A stretch of 64,000 nt of DNA from Halobellus litoreus (GTDB lineage Archaea; Halobacteriota; Halobacteria; Halobacteriales; Haloferacaceae): assembly GCF_024464595.1 (NCBI RefSeq), contig NZ_JANHAW010000001.1:1133083-1197082 (forward strand), written 5' to 3'. This document shows positions 27,588 to 36,795 of this stretch, piece by piece. The notes below the pieces were generated by a model, which made no database searches, was not told where the DNA came from, and saw only the letters and a list, made by a program, of their open reading frames with translations. A program made the translations under genes and the position numbers. Within the stretch, counting starts at the first letter, position 1, and each line of letters begins with the position of its first letter.

Positions 27588-28370
27588 ATGTACGAGAACG
27601 TCGTCGTCTCGGCCGACTGGCTGGCCGAGCGACTCGACGAGGTACGCGTGATCGACGTCCGCGACGCCTGGGAGTTCGACGGCATCGGCCACGTCCCGGG
27701 CGCGGCGAACGTTCCCTTCGCGGAGTTCCGCAGCGAGGCGGGCGACGAGGGGATGCTCCCCGGGCGGGAAACGTGGGAGTCGCTCCTTTCGACCGCCGGC
27801 GTCGGCCCCGACGACGACGTCGTCGCCTACGACGACACCCACGGGGTCTTCGCCGCCAGGTTCCTCGTGACGGCCGAACTGTACGGCCACCCGCCAGAGC
27901 GTCTTCACCTCCTCGACGGCGACTTCAGCGCCTGGAACCGGGAGCACGAGACGACGGGCGAGTCGTCGTCGCCGGCGGCGACCGACTACGCGGTCCGCGA
28001 GCCCGAGCACTCTCCGCTCGTCGACTACGAGACGGTCCGCGACGCGCTCGGCGACGACGGAACCGTGATCGTCGACACCCGCGACCCGGCGGAGTACGCC
28101 GAGGGCCACCTCCCCGGCGCGGTCAATCTCGACTGGCGGGAACTCGTCGACGACGAGACGCGCGGGCTGAAACCCGAGTCCGAACTGCGGGGGATCCTCG
28201 AAACCGCCGGCATCGCTCCCGACGGGCGCGTCCTGCTGTACTGCAACACCGCGCGGCGGATCAGTCACACGTACGTCGTCCTGCGGTCGCTCGGCTACGC
28301 GGACGTCGGCTTCTACGAGGGGAGCCTGACCGAGTGGACCGAGCGGGGCGGGCCGGTCGAGACGGCGTAG
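27588..28370 (+). CDS. Thiosulfate sulfurtransferase, second tandem rhodanese
   Basis: The 260-residue tandem rhodanese has domain one (VRVIDVRDAWEFDGIGHVPGAANVPF), with a short catalytic loop lacking Cys, and domain two with Cys219 in LLYCNTARRISHTY. The catalytic loop, CNTARRI, differs from the CRIGERS of its divergent neighbour, so the two probably have different substrates. The ATG at 27588 sits inside a near palindrome (CGTAC-acgtat-GTACG, 27579-27594). The two genes share a promoter gap of 253 bases. Confidence 0.88.
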   Translation: MYENVVVSADWLAERLDEVRVIDVRDAWEFDGIGHVPGAANVPFAEFRSEAGDEGMLPGRETWESLLSTAGVGPDDDVVAYDDTHGVFAARFLVTAELYGHPPERLHLLDGDFSAWNREHETTGESSSPAATDYAVREPEHSPLVDYETVRDALGDDGTVIVDTRDPAEYAEGHLPGAVNLDWRELVDDETRGLKPESELRGILETAGIAPDGRVLLYCNTARRISHTYVVLRSLGYADVGFYEGSLTEWTERGGPVETA

Positions 28371-28455
28371 GCGTCACCCCTTCCCGCTCGACGGCCTGTC
28401 CCTCCGTCCGATCCCGGTCGAATACTTTTATCCGGTCGCTCGCGGAGACACGACT

Positions 28456-29346
28456 ATGCCGATGCGCCAACTCCGGGCCTGCGACTTCTGCGGCGACGAC
28501 GCCGCGGGCGTCTACGAGGTCCTCCCGCCGGAACTGTCGCCGACGGAGGCCGAACAGCGACGGGTCGTGCTCTGTGAGAACTGTCTGTCGACGCTCGAAG
28601 GCGTCGTCGACCCGCTGCTGGATCGACTGGGGGTCGATCGCGACGCGGACGCCGACGCAGTGGAAGAGCCGCCGTCGCACGACGACGAAACGTCGAAGCC
28701 GGCCGCAGCGTCGGCGGGTGCGGAGGCGACGGCCGACGCGAAGACGGCGGATACGGAAGCGACGACCGACGAGACGACGACTGACGCGGAAGCGACGGCC
28801 GACGCGACGACGGCGGATGCGACCCCCTCCGACTCGGATTCCGCGTCCGACGACACGGGAGCCGAAGGCGCCGCGAGCGACGCCGACTCCCCGAACCGGG
28901 CCGATTCGCCGCACGCGTCAGAGACTCCCGACAGACCGAGCGCGTTCAACGCGCCGGAGGGATTCACGGACATCGCCGAATCCGACGAGATCGATCTGGG
29001 TAGCTCGCCCGACGATCCCCGCCCCGACTCGTCGGCAAACGGCAACGCCGACGCCGCACCGACGTCAGATTCCCCGGACCGACGCGACGACGACGTCGCT
29101 GCCGACGGACCGGATCGCGAGACGGCGTCGGACCCGAGTGGAGACGGAATCGGTGCAGAGCCCGACGACTTCCGGACCGTGATGCGTCTGCTGGGCAACC
29201 GGGAGTTCCCGATCGGCCGGAACGAGGTCGTCGAACTCGCCGCGGGCGCGTACGACCTCGACGACGCGCACGTCGAGCGGATCATCGATCACGCGATCGA
29301 CCGCGGCGTGCTCACCGACGAGGGCGGCACGCTCACCCGGTCCTGA
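28456..29346 (+). CDS. Zinc-finger protein with acidic linker and C-terminal helical domain
   Basis: The 296-residue protein starts with CDFCGDDAAGV and LCENCLSTLEG (CxxC pairs, residues about 9-41), so a zinc finger. Residues about 65-235 are low-complexity (Asp, Ala, Thr, Glu), including repeats of the TADATTADTEA kind. The last 65 residues (FRTVMRLLGNREFPIGRNEVVELAAGAYDLDDAHVERIIDHAI) form a helix-rich, winged-helix-like domain. A TATA-like box (ACTTTTAT) lies near 28425-28432. It may bind nucleic acid with the two ends; that is an inference. Confidence 0.7.
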   Translation: MPMRQLRACDFCGDDAAGVYEVLPPELSPTEAEQRRVVLCENCLSTLEGVVDPLLDRLGVDRDADADAVEEPPSHDDETSKPAAASAGAEATADAKTADTEATTDETTTDAEATADATTADATPSDSDSASDDTGAEGAASDADSPNRADSPHASETPDRPSAFNAPEGFTDIAESDEIDLGSSPDDPRPDSSANGNADAAPTSDSPDRRDDDVAADGPDRETASDPSGDGIGAEPDDFRTVMRLLGNREFPIGRNEVVELAAGAYDLDDAHVERIIDHAIDRGVLTDEGGTLTRS

Positions 29347-29371
29347 GGACGGGCCGCGCGGACGACGGCGG

Positions 29372-30046
29372 TCAGAGTGTTCCCTTCGTGCTCGGCGTGT
29401 CGCTCCGGCGGGGATCGACGCGAGTCGCGTCGTCGAGCGAGCGCGCGAGCGCCTTGAACAGCGCCTCGACCTCGTGGTGCGCGTTGACGCCGTCGACCTC
29501 CGCGTGCAGCGTCAGCCCGGCGTTCATCGCCAGCGAGTACGCGAAGTGCCGGGCCATATCGCTCGTGAAATCGCCGATCTGATCCTGGGAGAACTCGCCC
29601 TCGAAGTCGAAGTGCGGCCGGCCGCTGACGTCGACGACGACGCCCGCGACGGCCTCGTCCAGCGGGACCTTGCGGTCGGCGTAGCGGACGATCCCGCGCT
29701 TGTCGCCGAGGGCTTCCGTGAACGCCTCGCCGAGGACGATCGCGACGTCCTCGACGGTGTGGTGGTCGTCGATCTCCAGATCGCCGTCGCAGCGGACGGT
29801 CAGGTCGAACAGGCCGTGCTTCGCGAACGCTTCGAGCATGTGGTCGAAGAAGCCGATCCCCGTCTCGATCGCGCTGTCGCCGTCGCCGTCGACGGAAAGC
29901 GTCACATCGATCGTCGTCTCGGCGGTCTCGCGGGAGACGGCCGCGGTGCGGCCGGACGCGCCTTCCTCGCCGGCGGTTTCGTCGCGCTCTGTGTCGCCGG
30001 CTTCCTCGTCGGCATCCCCGGCGGCGTCCTCGTCGGCGTCGGTCAT
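29372..30046 (-). CDS. hisB: Imidazoleglycerol-phosphate dehydratase
   Basis: HisB catalyses the sixth step of histidine synthesis. The protein has 224 residues, about 30 more than usual because of an acidic N-terminal extension (residues 1-32). The family signatures are [13 protein letters not shown] and [20 protein letters not shown] with metal-binding histidines, and [23 protein letters not shown]. The extension is typical haloarchaeal acidic sequence. The gene is divergent from hisG, whose start is 121 bases away. Confidence 0.95.
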   Translation of the reverse strand: MTDADEDAAGDADEEAGDTERDETAGEEGASGRTAAVSRETAETTIDVTLSVDGDGDSAIETGIGFFDHMLEAFAKHGLFDLTVRCDGDLEIDDHHTVEDVAIVLGEAFTEALGDKRGIVRYADRKVPLDEAVAGVVVDVSGRPHFDFEGEFSQDQIGDFTSDMARHFAYSLAMNAGLTLHAEVDGVNAHHEVEALFKALARSLDDATRVDPRRSDTPSTKGTL

Positions 30047-30167
30047 ACCGGCGAATCGACGCCCGCGCCTATCATCGTTGTGCCTCTCGCCTCGTGCTCC
30101 CGCCCCGGTCTCGCCTCTCCCGACCCGCGAGCGAAAGTGGTACGTCGCGGGCGCGTGATTTCGGGGT

Positions 30168-31013
30168 ATGCGCATCGCCGTCCCCAACAAGGGCCGCCTG
30201 CACGAGCCGAGCGTCGACCTGCTGGAACGGGCCGGACTCCACATCGAGAGCGCCGCGGACCGGAAACTGTACGCCGAGACCGTCGATCCCGACGTGAGCG
30301 TGCTGTTCGCCCGCGCGGCCGACATCCCCGAGTACGTCTGGGACGGGGCCGCCGCGGTCGGCATCACCGGCCGCGACCAGGTCGTCGAGTCCGGCCGCGA
30401 CCTGGTCGAACTCGTCGATCTCGAATTCGGCCGCTGTCGGCTCGTCCTCGCCGCGCCGGAGGACGGCGACATCGCCGAGCCGGCCGACGTGGCGGGCAAG
30501 AGCGTCGCGACCGAGTTCCCCCGGATTACGCGGGAGTATCTGGAACGCGAGGGAATCGACGCCGACGTCGTCGAGGTGACCGGCGCGACCGAACTGACGC
30601 CGCACGTCGAGATGGCCGACGCCATCGTCGACATCACCTCGACGGGCACGACGCTGCGGATGAACCGCCTCGCGGTCGTCGGCGAAGTGCTCGAATCCTC
30701 GGTCCGGCTCTACGCCCACCCCGACCACGCCGACGATCCGAAGGTCGACCAGCTGGTGACGGCCTTCGAGTCGGTGCTCGCGGCCGAGAACAAGCGCTAC
30801 GTGATGATGAACGCGCCGCGGGAGCGACTCGACGACGTCCGTGAGGTCATCCCCGGCCTGGGCGGCCCGACGGTGATGGACGTCGCCGGCGACGACCACG
30901 TCGCGGTACACGTCGTCGTCGACGAGCGCGACGTCTTCGAGGTCGTCAACGATCTGAAAGCCGTCGGCGCGTCTGGGATCCTCGTTACCGAGATCGAACG
31001 GCTCGTCGAGTAG
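30168..31013 (+). CDS. hisG: ATP phosphoribosyltransferase (long form)
   Basis: HisG commits ATP and PRPP to histidine synthesis. This is the long form of 281 residues with the C-terminal regulatory (ACT-like) domain, consistent with feedback control by histidine. The start [23 protein letters not shown] is conserved. The PRPP/phosphate signature [18 protein letters not shown] is present at about residues 152-169. It shares a divergent promoter gap with hisB. Other his genes in the window (hisA, hisI) are not linked to it. Confidence 0.95.
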   Translation: MRIAVPNKGRLHEPSVDLLERAGLHIESAADRKLYAETVDPDVSVLFARAADIPEYVWDGAAAVGITGRDQVVESGRDLVELVDLEFGRCRLVLAAPEDGDIAEPADVAGKSVATEFPRITREYLEREGIDADVVEVTGATELTPHVEMADAIVDITSTGTTLRMNRLAVVGEVLESSVRLYAHPDHADDPKVDQLVTAFESVLAAENKRYVMMNAPRERLDDVREVIPGLGGPTVMDVAGDDHVAVHVVVDERDVFEVVNDLKAVGASGILVTEIERLVE

Positions 31014-31028
31014 GCGGGCAGTGGCTCG

Positions 31029-31418
31029 TTATCCGGGCGCGCTCGTCGCGAGCGCCCAGATCCCGAAGAGGATCGTCCCCAGAATGACGCTGACGACGAA
31101 GTGGATGAGCGTGATGTAAGCGGACAGTTTTCGGGACTCACCGTAGACGTACGCGATCGCGACGCCGTCGAGGGCGAGCGCGACGAACAAGCCGCCGAAC
31201 AAGACGGGGTCGTTCTCGGCGAACGTCGCGATCAGGATGCTGATCGCCGCCGGAACCGGTCCGACGAGGAACGCGTTGCGGACGGGAACGTCGCCGAGGA
31301 CGTTCCGCGCGGCGATGTGGGCCGTGATCGAGAGAAAGACCGCGAACGAGGCGAACGTGCCGGCGATGGCGAGCGGGCCGCCGCCGGCGGACTGCAGCGG
31401 GATCGATATTGGAGACAC
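31029..31418 (-). CDS. Small four-helix membrane protein
   Basis: The 129-residue protein has four predicted membrane segments (LAIAGTFASFAVFLSITAHIAA, AFLVGPVPAAISILIATF, LFGGLFVALALDGVAIAYVYG, YITLIHFVVSVILGTILFGIWAL). I recognise it as a small haloarchaeal family without function. It ends 15 bases from hisG, convergent, and its start lies 12 bases after the stop of tbp on the same strand, so a tbp-membrane protein transcript is possible. Confidence 0.7.
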   Translation of the reverse strand: MSPISIPLQSAGGGPLAIAGTFASFAVFLSITAHIAARNVLGDVPVRNAFLVGPVPAAISILIATFAENDPVLFGGLFVALALDGVAIAYVYGESRKLSAYITLIHFVVSVILGTILFGIWALATSAPG

Positions 31419-31430
31419 GGAAGCGACCCG

Positions 31431-31994
31431 TCAGTCGTCGAGGAGACCGAGATCGCTCAGCCGGGAGACGATCACGTCGACGGCTTCGCGGGCGTCGTCG
31501 GGGGCTTTCCCGCCGGTGATGACGAGTTTGCCGGAACCGAACAGGAGCGCGACGACGGAGGGCTCGTCGAGGCGGTAGACGAGGCCGGGGAACTGCTCGG
31601 GTTCGTACTCGATGTTCTCCAGCCCGAGCCCGATGGCGATGGCGTTGAGGTTGAGGTTTCGACCCAGATCGGCGGACGTGACGATGTTCTGAACCGTGAT
31701 CTCGGGGTCGTCGTCGACGGGAATCTTCAGTTCGCGGAGCTTCTCGAAGACGATGTGGAGGCTCTCGTGGACGTCGTCGGTCGACTTCGCGCCGGTGCAG
31801 ACGATCTTGCCGGAGCGGAAGATAAGCGCCGCGGACTTCGGCTCCTGCGTCCGATAGACGAGACCGGGAAATTGCTCGGGGTCGTAATCAGCGCCCTCGA
31901 GGTCCATCGCCACGCTCTGGAGGTCGAGCTCCTGACCGATCCCGGTGGAGGCGACGACGTTCTCGATGTTGATCGTGTCCTTGGGGTCGCTCAT
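31431..31994 (-). CDS. tbp: TATA-box-binding protein
   Basis: TBP recruits TFB and RNA polymerase to archaeal promoters. The 187-residue saddle shows its two direct repeats: NIENVVASTGIGQELDLQSVA...PGLVYRTQEPKSAALIFRSGKIVCTGAKS and VQNIVTSADLGRNLNLNAIA...PGLVYRLDEPSVVALLFGSGKLVITGGKA. Haloarchaea often carry several tbp genes; only one is in this window. The TATA-like CTTAAATAC is the complement of 32013-32021, about 20-27 bases upstream of the start, fitting leaderless transcription. It is divergent from the tRNA methylase gene. Confidence 0.97.
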   Translation of the reverse strand: MSDPKDTINIENVVASTGIGQELDLQSVAMDLEGADYDPEQFPGLVYRTQEPKSAALIFRSGKIVCTGAKSTDDVHESLHIVFEKLRELKIPVDDDPEITVQNIVTSADLGRNLNLNAIAIGLGLENIEYEPEQFPGLVYRLDEPSVVALLFGSGKLVITGGKAPDDAREAVDVIVSRLSDLGLLDD

Positions 31995-32135
31995 ATATCG
32001 ACTTAAACGACGTATTTAAGGTTTAAAAAGGTTGGTGCGTTCGACCGTCGACTCGCGTTCCGTGAATTTTCTCCCGTGGGCGCCGCTTTCCAGCCGATCC
32101 GACACCCTGATTTGCGACGCCGACGAGGTTCGCCC

Positions 32136-33125
32136 GTGTACTCCCTGGAACTCGCGGGCGAAGCCGACGACGAGGCCTTCGCCGCCCTCGAAGCCGAGCG
32201 TGCGGCCGCCTCCGCCGTCTCGCGCGTCGCGCCCGGCCTCGCGACGGCCCGCGGCGTGCGCGTCGACCGCGTGCCGACGCTCGCGTACACGCGCCACGTC
32301 TCCGAACTCGTCGGGCGGGCAGAAGCGACCGTCTCCGACGCCGCAGCGGTCCTCACGGCCGCATCGCTCGACCGAACGGGAAGCGTGGCCGTCCGCGCCC
32401 GGAACGTCCGTTCGACGGCCGACGTGAGCACGGCCGACGCCGAACGCGAACTCGGCGGCGTGCTCGTCGATCGCGGGTTCGCCGTCGATCTCGACGACCC
32501 CGACCACGAACTCCGGGTCTGTTTCTCCGAGGACGTCTGCCTCCTCGGCTGGGCGGTCGCCGAACGCGACGCGGCCTTCGGGTCGCGCGCGCCCACCGAC
32601 CGGCCGTTCTTCCAGCCGGGGAGTATGGCCCCGATGGACGCCCGCGCGTACGTCAACCTCGCGGCCGGGCCGTCGCTTCCGGACGCGACGCTTTTGGACC
32701 CGATGTGCGGGACCGGCGGCCTCCTCATCGAGGCGGGTCTGGTCGGCGCGCGGGCACTCGGTTCCGACGCCCAGTGGAAGATGGTCCGCGGGACGACGGA
32801 GAACCTCGCGGCCTACCTTCCGAGAGCCCGCTGGGACGTCGTCCGCGGCGACGCGACGGAACTCCCCTTCGCCGACGCCGCCGCCGACGCCGTCGTCTTC
32901 GACGCGCCGTACGGCCGGCAGTCGAAGATCGCCGGACACGAGCTCGCCGACCTCGTCGGCGGCGCGCTCGTCGAGGCGGCGCGGGTCGCCTCCGCCTGCG
33001 TCCTCGTCGCCGACCGCTCCTGGGAATCGGCGGCCGAAGACGCCGGCTGGACGGTCACAGAACGGTTCGAACGGCGGGTCCACGGGTCGCTGGTACGCCA
33101 CGTTCACGTCCTGGATCGGGCGTAG
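32136..33125 (+). CDS. tRNA guanine-10 N2-methyltransferase family protein
   Basis: The 329-residue protein resembles archaeal Trm-G10 enzymes that methylate guanosine 10 of tRNA. A degenerate THUMP-like N-terminal region (about 1-150) is followed by a Rossmann methyltransferase: DPMCGTGGLLIEAG (SAM motif, about 189-202) and VVFDAPYGRQSKI, the catalytic motif, here DAPY where relatives have DPPY. GTG 32136 starts VYSLELAGE, the normal family start; an earlier in-frame GTG at 32076 adds an unmatched Arg-rich stretch. Confidence 0.85.
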   Translation: MYSLELAGEADDEAFAALEAERAAASAVSRVAPGLATARGVRVDRVPTLAYTRHVSELVGRAEATVSDAAAVLTAASLDRTGSVAVRARNVRSTADVSTADAERELGGVLVDRGFAVDLDDPDHELRVCFSEDVCLLGWAVAERDAAFGSRAPTDRPFFQPGSMAPMDARAYVNLAAGPSLPDATLLDPMCGTGGLLIEAGLVGARALGSDAQWKMVRGTTENLAAYLPRARWDVVRGDATELPFADAAADAVVFDAPYGRQSKIAGHELADLVGGALVEAARVASACVLVADRSWESAAEDAGWTVTERFERRVHGSLVRHVHVLDRA

Positions 33126-33161
33126 TCCGACCCGCCTCGGCCGCGATGTGAACTGTGCCGA

Positions 33162-34274
33162 CTACTCGAAGCCGCTGACCAGCGTCACGAGCCACTGGGC
33201 GGGGTCGTTGCGGCGGCGGACCTCGACCCGCTCGACCCACTTCACCCACTGGAAGCCGCGGCGGCCGGGTGCGACGAGGCGGATCGGCGCGCCGTGGCCG
33301 TGGCTGAGCCGCTCCTCGCCGACGTGCGTCGCGAGGAGGGCGTCCCGCGCCTCGTCGACGGGCAGCGACCAGCGGTACCCCGTCACCGAGACGAACCGGA
33401 CGAACCGCGCGTCCCCGCGGACGCCGGCCGCGTCGAGCAGGTCGCCGACGCGGACTCCGCGCCAGCGCTGCACCGTGTACCAGCCGCTCGTGCAGTCCAG
33501 GAGCGCTTCCTTGTCGGCCGTCGAGACAGCTTCGCTGCGCTCCGGATCGAGCGCGTCGTATCCGTATTCGAGCGGCGTCTCCACCTCGCCCGCGACGGTC
33601 AGCGTCCACGCCGATCGGTCGACCGGGTCGGGGTCGTCCGCGACCCACGAGGTGACCGGAAAGCTCCCGTTGCCCGACCCCTCCCGCGGCTGCGAACCGG
33701 TGAAGCGACGGTCCCGACCGGGGGTGTCGAGGACGCGGTTCGTGAGTTCCTGGCTTCGGTAGGCCACCGCCCCGCCGAGCAGCAGGCCGGCGTACCTGAG
33801 CGTCGTTCTCCGTCCCTCGAAGTCCCGTCGTCGGGGGAGCCGAAACCGGGACCTGAGGTGCCACGCGAGCAGCGGTACGAGCACCAACCCGAACCCGACG
33901 TGCACGCTCAGGAGCGTCCAGTAGGCGAGGCGAACGTCGAGACCGAACACCCAGGCGATCCCGGTCGCGAGCGCCCCCAGCGTCGCGAGCAGCGTGAGGA
34001 CCGACACGGCCGTGGATGCCCGCCACTCGCTGGGCCGGGTGAGTCGATGCCGGACCCTGGCGAGTTTGAACCCCAGCAGCGCCACGAACGTCAGTCCGAG
34101 GATCCGGTGGAGCCAGAAGAGCGGCCACCCAGAGGGCGATCCGACGGTAAACGAGACGAACCCGGTGACGACTTCGAGGACGACGACCGCGAGGAGCGAC
34201 CAGTCGACGAGCCGCGGAGGCGGGCTGACGGCGTCGGCCGCGCGTCGCGCGAGGGAGGCCTCCTCGGTCTCCAT
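33162..34274 (-). CDS. Sulfite-oxidase-like molybdopterin protein with membrane domain
   Basis: The 370-residue protein has an N-terminal cytochrome-b-like membrane part with about four to five segments (residues about 22-165; LLAVVVLEVVTGFVSF, LFWLHRILGLTFVALLGFKLA, FGLVLVPLLAWHL) with paired histidines that could bind haem. The C-terminal part (about 210-360) is a molybdopterin oxidoreductase (SUOX) domain with Cys in LLDCTSGWYTVQRW and GHGAPIRLVAPGRRGFQWVKWV. It is a membrane-anchored relative of YedY/MsrP-type enzymes. The substrate is not known. Confidence 0.8.
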   Translation of the reverse strand: METEEASLARRAADAVSPPPRLVDWSLLAVVVLEVVTGFVSFTVGSPSGWPLFWLHRILGLTFVALLGFKLARVRHRLTRPSEWRASTAVSVLTLLATLGALATGIAWVFGLDVRLAYWTLLSVHVGFGLVLVPLLAWHLRSRFRLPRRRDFEGRRTTLRYAGLLLGGAVAYRSQELTNRVLDTPGRDRRFTGSQPREGSGNGSFPVTSWVADDPDPVDRSAWTLTVAGEVETPLEYGYDALDPERSEAVSTADKEALLDCTSGWYTVQRWRGVRVGDLLDAAGVRGDARFVRFVSVTGYRWSLPVDEARDALLATHVGEERLSHGHGAPIRLVAPGRRGFQWVKWVERVEVRRRNDPAQWLVTLVSGFE

Positions 34275-34440
34275 ACTTGAGAGATGGTCTCACACGGCAA
34301 GAAGCGTTGCGGCCGCGGGAGGTCCCGCCCCGTCCGCGCTCACCGCCCGAGCACCCATCCGAACAGCAACTTCTCGAGGTAACCGACCCGAGGCCGGGAC
34401 AGAAATCCGACGCGGAGCGAGTCGAGAGACGTGGACCGCG

Positions 34441-35046
34441 TCACCGCTCCCGCGCGGCGACGACCGACTCACCGGCGCGGACCGAATCGCCCTCCTCGAC
34501 GAGGAGGTCTTCGCGGTCGTACGTCGGCGGGAGAAGGACGTCCGCTCGGGAGCCGAAGTCGATGTGGCCGATCCGCTGGGCGCGGTCGAGGTCGTCGCCC
34601 GCCTCGACGTAGGGGTGGATCCGCCGGGCGAACGCGCCGGCGATGAGCGAGAGCTCCGCCGGGCCCTCGTCGGTCTCGACGTCGACGTCGACGCGCTCGT
34701 TTCGCTCGGACTCCTTCGAGAACGCCGGCAGGTGTTTTCCCGGCCGGTGAGTGACGCGCTCGACGCGCCCGTCGAACGGCGCGCGGTTCACGTGGACGTC
34801 GGTGACGTTCATAAATACGCCCACGCGGACCTGATCGCCCTCCTCGCGGACGACGGAGACGCGTCCGTCGGCGGGCGAGACCACGCCCGGGCCGGAGGGG
34901 CGACGCTCGGGGTCGCGGAAGAACCACGCGACGAAGCCGCCGACCGCGAGGGCGAGCAGGGACAGCGGCGGGGCGAGCACGGCCAGCACCGCCGCGGCGG
35001 CGAACGCCGGGACCGCGAACTGACGGACGCCTGGCGCGAAGCGCAT
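34441..35046 (-). CDS. asd: Phosphatidylserine decarboxylase
   Basis: This 201-residue membrane-anchored enzyme converts archaetidylserine to archaetidylethanolamine in membrane lipid synthesis. Two N-terminal membrane segments (FAVPAFAAAAVLAVLAPPLSLLALAVGGFVAWFF) precede the enzyme. The family self-cleaves to make a pyruvoyl group; the site is Gly165-Ser166 in GHIDFGSRADV. NVTDVHVNRAPFDG is the other family motif. It is 1 base from the RFC-like gene upstream on the same strand, so they probably form a transcript. Confidence 0.9.
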   Translation of the reverse strand: MRFAPGVRQFAVPAFAAAAVLAVLAPPLSLLALAVGGFVAWFFRDPERRPSGPGVVSPADGRVSVVREEGDQVRVGVFMNVTDVHVNRAPFDGRVERVTHRPGKHLPAFSKESERNERVDVDVETDEGPAELSLIAGAFARRIHPYVEAGDDLDRAQRIGHIDFGSRADVLLPPTYDREDLLVEEGDSVRAGESVVAARER

Positions 35047-35047
35047 C

Positions 35048-36142
35048 TCAGGCGAACGCCTCCCCGTCGAGTGCTGACTGCCCGCCGGCCCACGCGGCGA
35101 GCAGGTGCGTGAGGTGGAGCCGGCCGTCGTTTCCCTCCGCGAGGTCGAGGTCGGCTGCGCCGGCGAGACGGTGCAGGCGGACGAGGTTGGCCTCGCCGAA
35201 CTCCTCGGGGTAGGTGTCGGCGACGCGGAGCAGTTCCGAGAGCAGTTCCTGGCCGCCGAATCCCTCCTCGTCGAGCAGTGTCGTCAACTGCTTTCTGGCG
35301 TCGCGGATCTCTCCCGTCGCAGCGGCGTCGAGCACGGCTCTGATCGCGTCGTCGTGACCGGCCGCAGACAGCGCCGTCTGCGCGGCGTCGACGGTGATCG
35401 CGCCGTCGCCCTCGACGGCGGCGTGCTGTGCGGCGAGCACTGCGTACCGGAGGTCGCCGTCGGCTTTCGAGGCGACGAGATTCAGCGCCATCGGCTCGAC
35501 TTCGACTCCCTCGTCGTCGGCGACGTCCGACAGCACCGTCTCGATTTCGTCGGTCGTCGGCGCGCGAACCGGAACCGGGAAACACCGCGAGCGGATCGGC
35601 GGAATGAGCTTCGAGGGCTGCCGCGTCGTGATCACGAACTGCGTGCTCCGGTGGTACTGTTCCATCACGCGCCGGAGCGCCTGCTGGAAGTCCTCGCGGA
35701 TGGTCTCGGCGTTGTCGAGCAGGACGGTCTTGTACCTTCCCGAGGCGGGTTTGTACGAGGACAGCTCCTGCATCACGTGCGAGATCATATCGCGCTTGGA
35801 CCAGTCCCGCTTGTACTTGTTCCCCTTCCCGCCGCGGCGGTACTGCTTCGAGAACTCGGTCTGTCCCTGGAGAAAGCGAGAAAATCGAGGGTCTTCACGG
35901 ATCTCCTTCTTGCTCCGATCGAAGAAGTCAGCGACGTTGATCTCGACCAGGTCGGCGTCGGGGTCCGCGTGCGCCTCGCGTGCCAGCGCGCGCACGGCCG
36001 CCGTCTTGCCGACGCCCGCCGGTCCCTGGACGACCAGGTTCATCGGCTCGTCGACGGTCCGAGAGAGCCGTTCTCGGACCTCCGCTTGCGGCAGTTCCGC
36101 GAGCGATGGGGCGTGCTTCTCCGTCCACAGGGGCGCGTCCAT
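35048..36142 (-). CDS. rfcC: Replication factor C small-subunit paralogue
   Basis: The 364-residue AAA+ protein is an RFC small-subunit-like clamp loader. It has Walker A QGPAGVGKT (39-47), an inserted basic segment KQYRRGGKGNKYKRDWSKRD (99-118), and the arginine-finger SRC motif (185-187). The Walker B region reads LLDNAE (141-146), so the catalytic Glu of the usual DEAD is Asn here. Haloarchaea have an additional RFC subunit of this type, which I recall as RfcC. It may load PCNA without hydrolysing ATP itself. It precedes asd by one base. Confidence 0.85.
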   Translation of the reverse strand: MDAPLWTEKHAPSLAELPQAEVRERLSRTVDEPMNLVVQGPAGVGKTAAVRALAREAHADPDADLVEINVADFFDRSKKEIREDPRFSRFLQGQTEFSKQYRRGGKGNKYKRDWSKRDMISHVMQELSSYKPASGRYKTVLLDNAETIREDFQQALRRVMEQYHRSTQFVITTRQPSKLIPPIRSRCFPVPVRAPTTDEIETVLSDVADDEGVEVEPMALNLVASKADGDLRYAVLAAQHAAVEGDGAITVDAAQTALSAAGHDDAIRAVLDAAATGEIRDARKQLTTLLDEEGFGGQELLSELLRVADTYPEEFGEANLVRLHRLAGAADLDLAEGNDGRLHLTHLLAAWAGGQSALDGEAFA

Positions 36143-36195
36143 TGCCGTCGGCTAATCGGCGGGGGGGTAAGAAACTCTCCCTCTCCTCGCCGGAA

Positions 36196-36714
36196 CTACC
36201 CCGAACGCTCGCGTGCGGCGTCGTCGCGTTCGGCGTTACCCCGCTCCTCCCGTCGGTCGGTTTTAGCGTTCGCTCGCCGTCTCGATGCTCGATCTCGGGC
36301 GTTCTCGGGCGTGTCGGTTTCGAGCAGCACTTCGAGTTTCCGCTCGAACTGCTCCTCGGAGAGGTCACCGCGCGCGTACCGGTCGCGGAGACGCGCGAGC
36401 GCCGCGTCGACGCCGTCGGTGTCGCCCCGATCGGCGGCCGCTGCCCCCGGCTGTCGGGCGTCTGTGTTCTCGTGACGATCCCTCTCTGCCCCCCGCTGCC
36501 GTCCGCGCAGCAGCGACACGAGCGGGACGATCACTGCGTAACCGATGACGAAGATGACCCAGAAGTCGATCGCAGAGAGGATCGGGACGCCGAAAAGCGA
36601 GCCGAGACCCGCCCCGAGAACCAGGAGTGCGACCGCTCCGACGACTGGATCGTCCGAATCGGCGAGATCCTCGTCCCACCAGCGATCGGATCTGGGACTC
36701 CGGCTTCCGTCCAT
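36196..36714 (-). CDS. SHOCT-domain membrane protein
   Basis: The 172-residue protein has two membrane segments (DPVVGAVALLVLGAGLGSLFGVPILSAIDFWVIFVIGYAVIVPLVSLL) and a SHOCT motif near residue 110 (ALARLRDRYARGDLSEEQFERKLEVLL), a short domain that mediates oligomerisation in many membrane-linked proteins. The C-terminus is basic and disordered. The ATG at 36714 starts MDGSRSPRSDRWWDED. Function unknown. Confidence 0.75.
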   Translation of the reverse strand: MDGSRSPRSDRWWDEDLADSDDPVVGAVALLVLGAGLGSLFGVPILSAIDFWVIFVIGYAVIVPLVSLLRGRQRGAERDRHENTDARQPGAAAADRGDTDGVDAALARLRDRYARGDLSEEQFERKLEVLLETDTPENARDRASRRRANAKTDRREERGNAERDDAARERSG

Positions 36715-36795
36715 ACCGACGACCTCCGACGGGAGGAGCAAAAAGGTGTACCGTCCATCCGACACGCGTTTACCCGACCGTCACGCAGGACGGGT

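Noticed and set aside
32076-32135. Upstream GTG start for the tRNA methylase
   Set aside because: The added 20 residues are Arg-rich and unlike the family, which begins at VYSLEL or MYSLEL.
33058-33075. tRNA T-arm-like GGTTCGAAC
   Set aside because: It lies inside the tRNA methylase coding sequence with no cloverleaf around it. No tRNA gene was found in the window.
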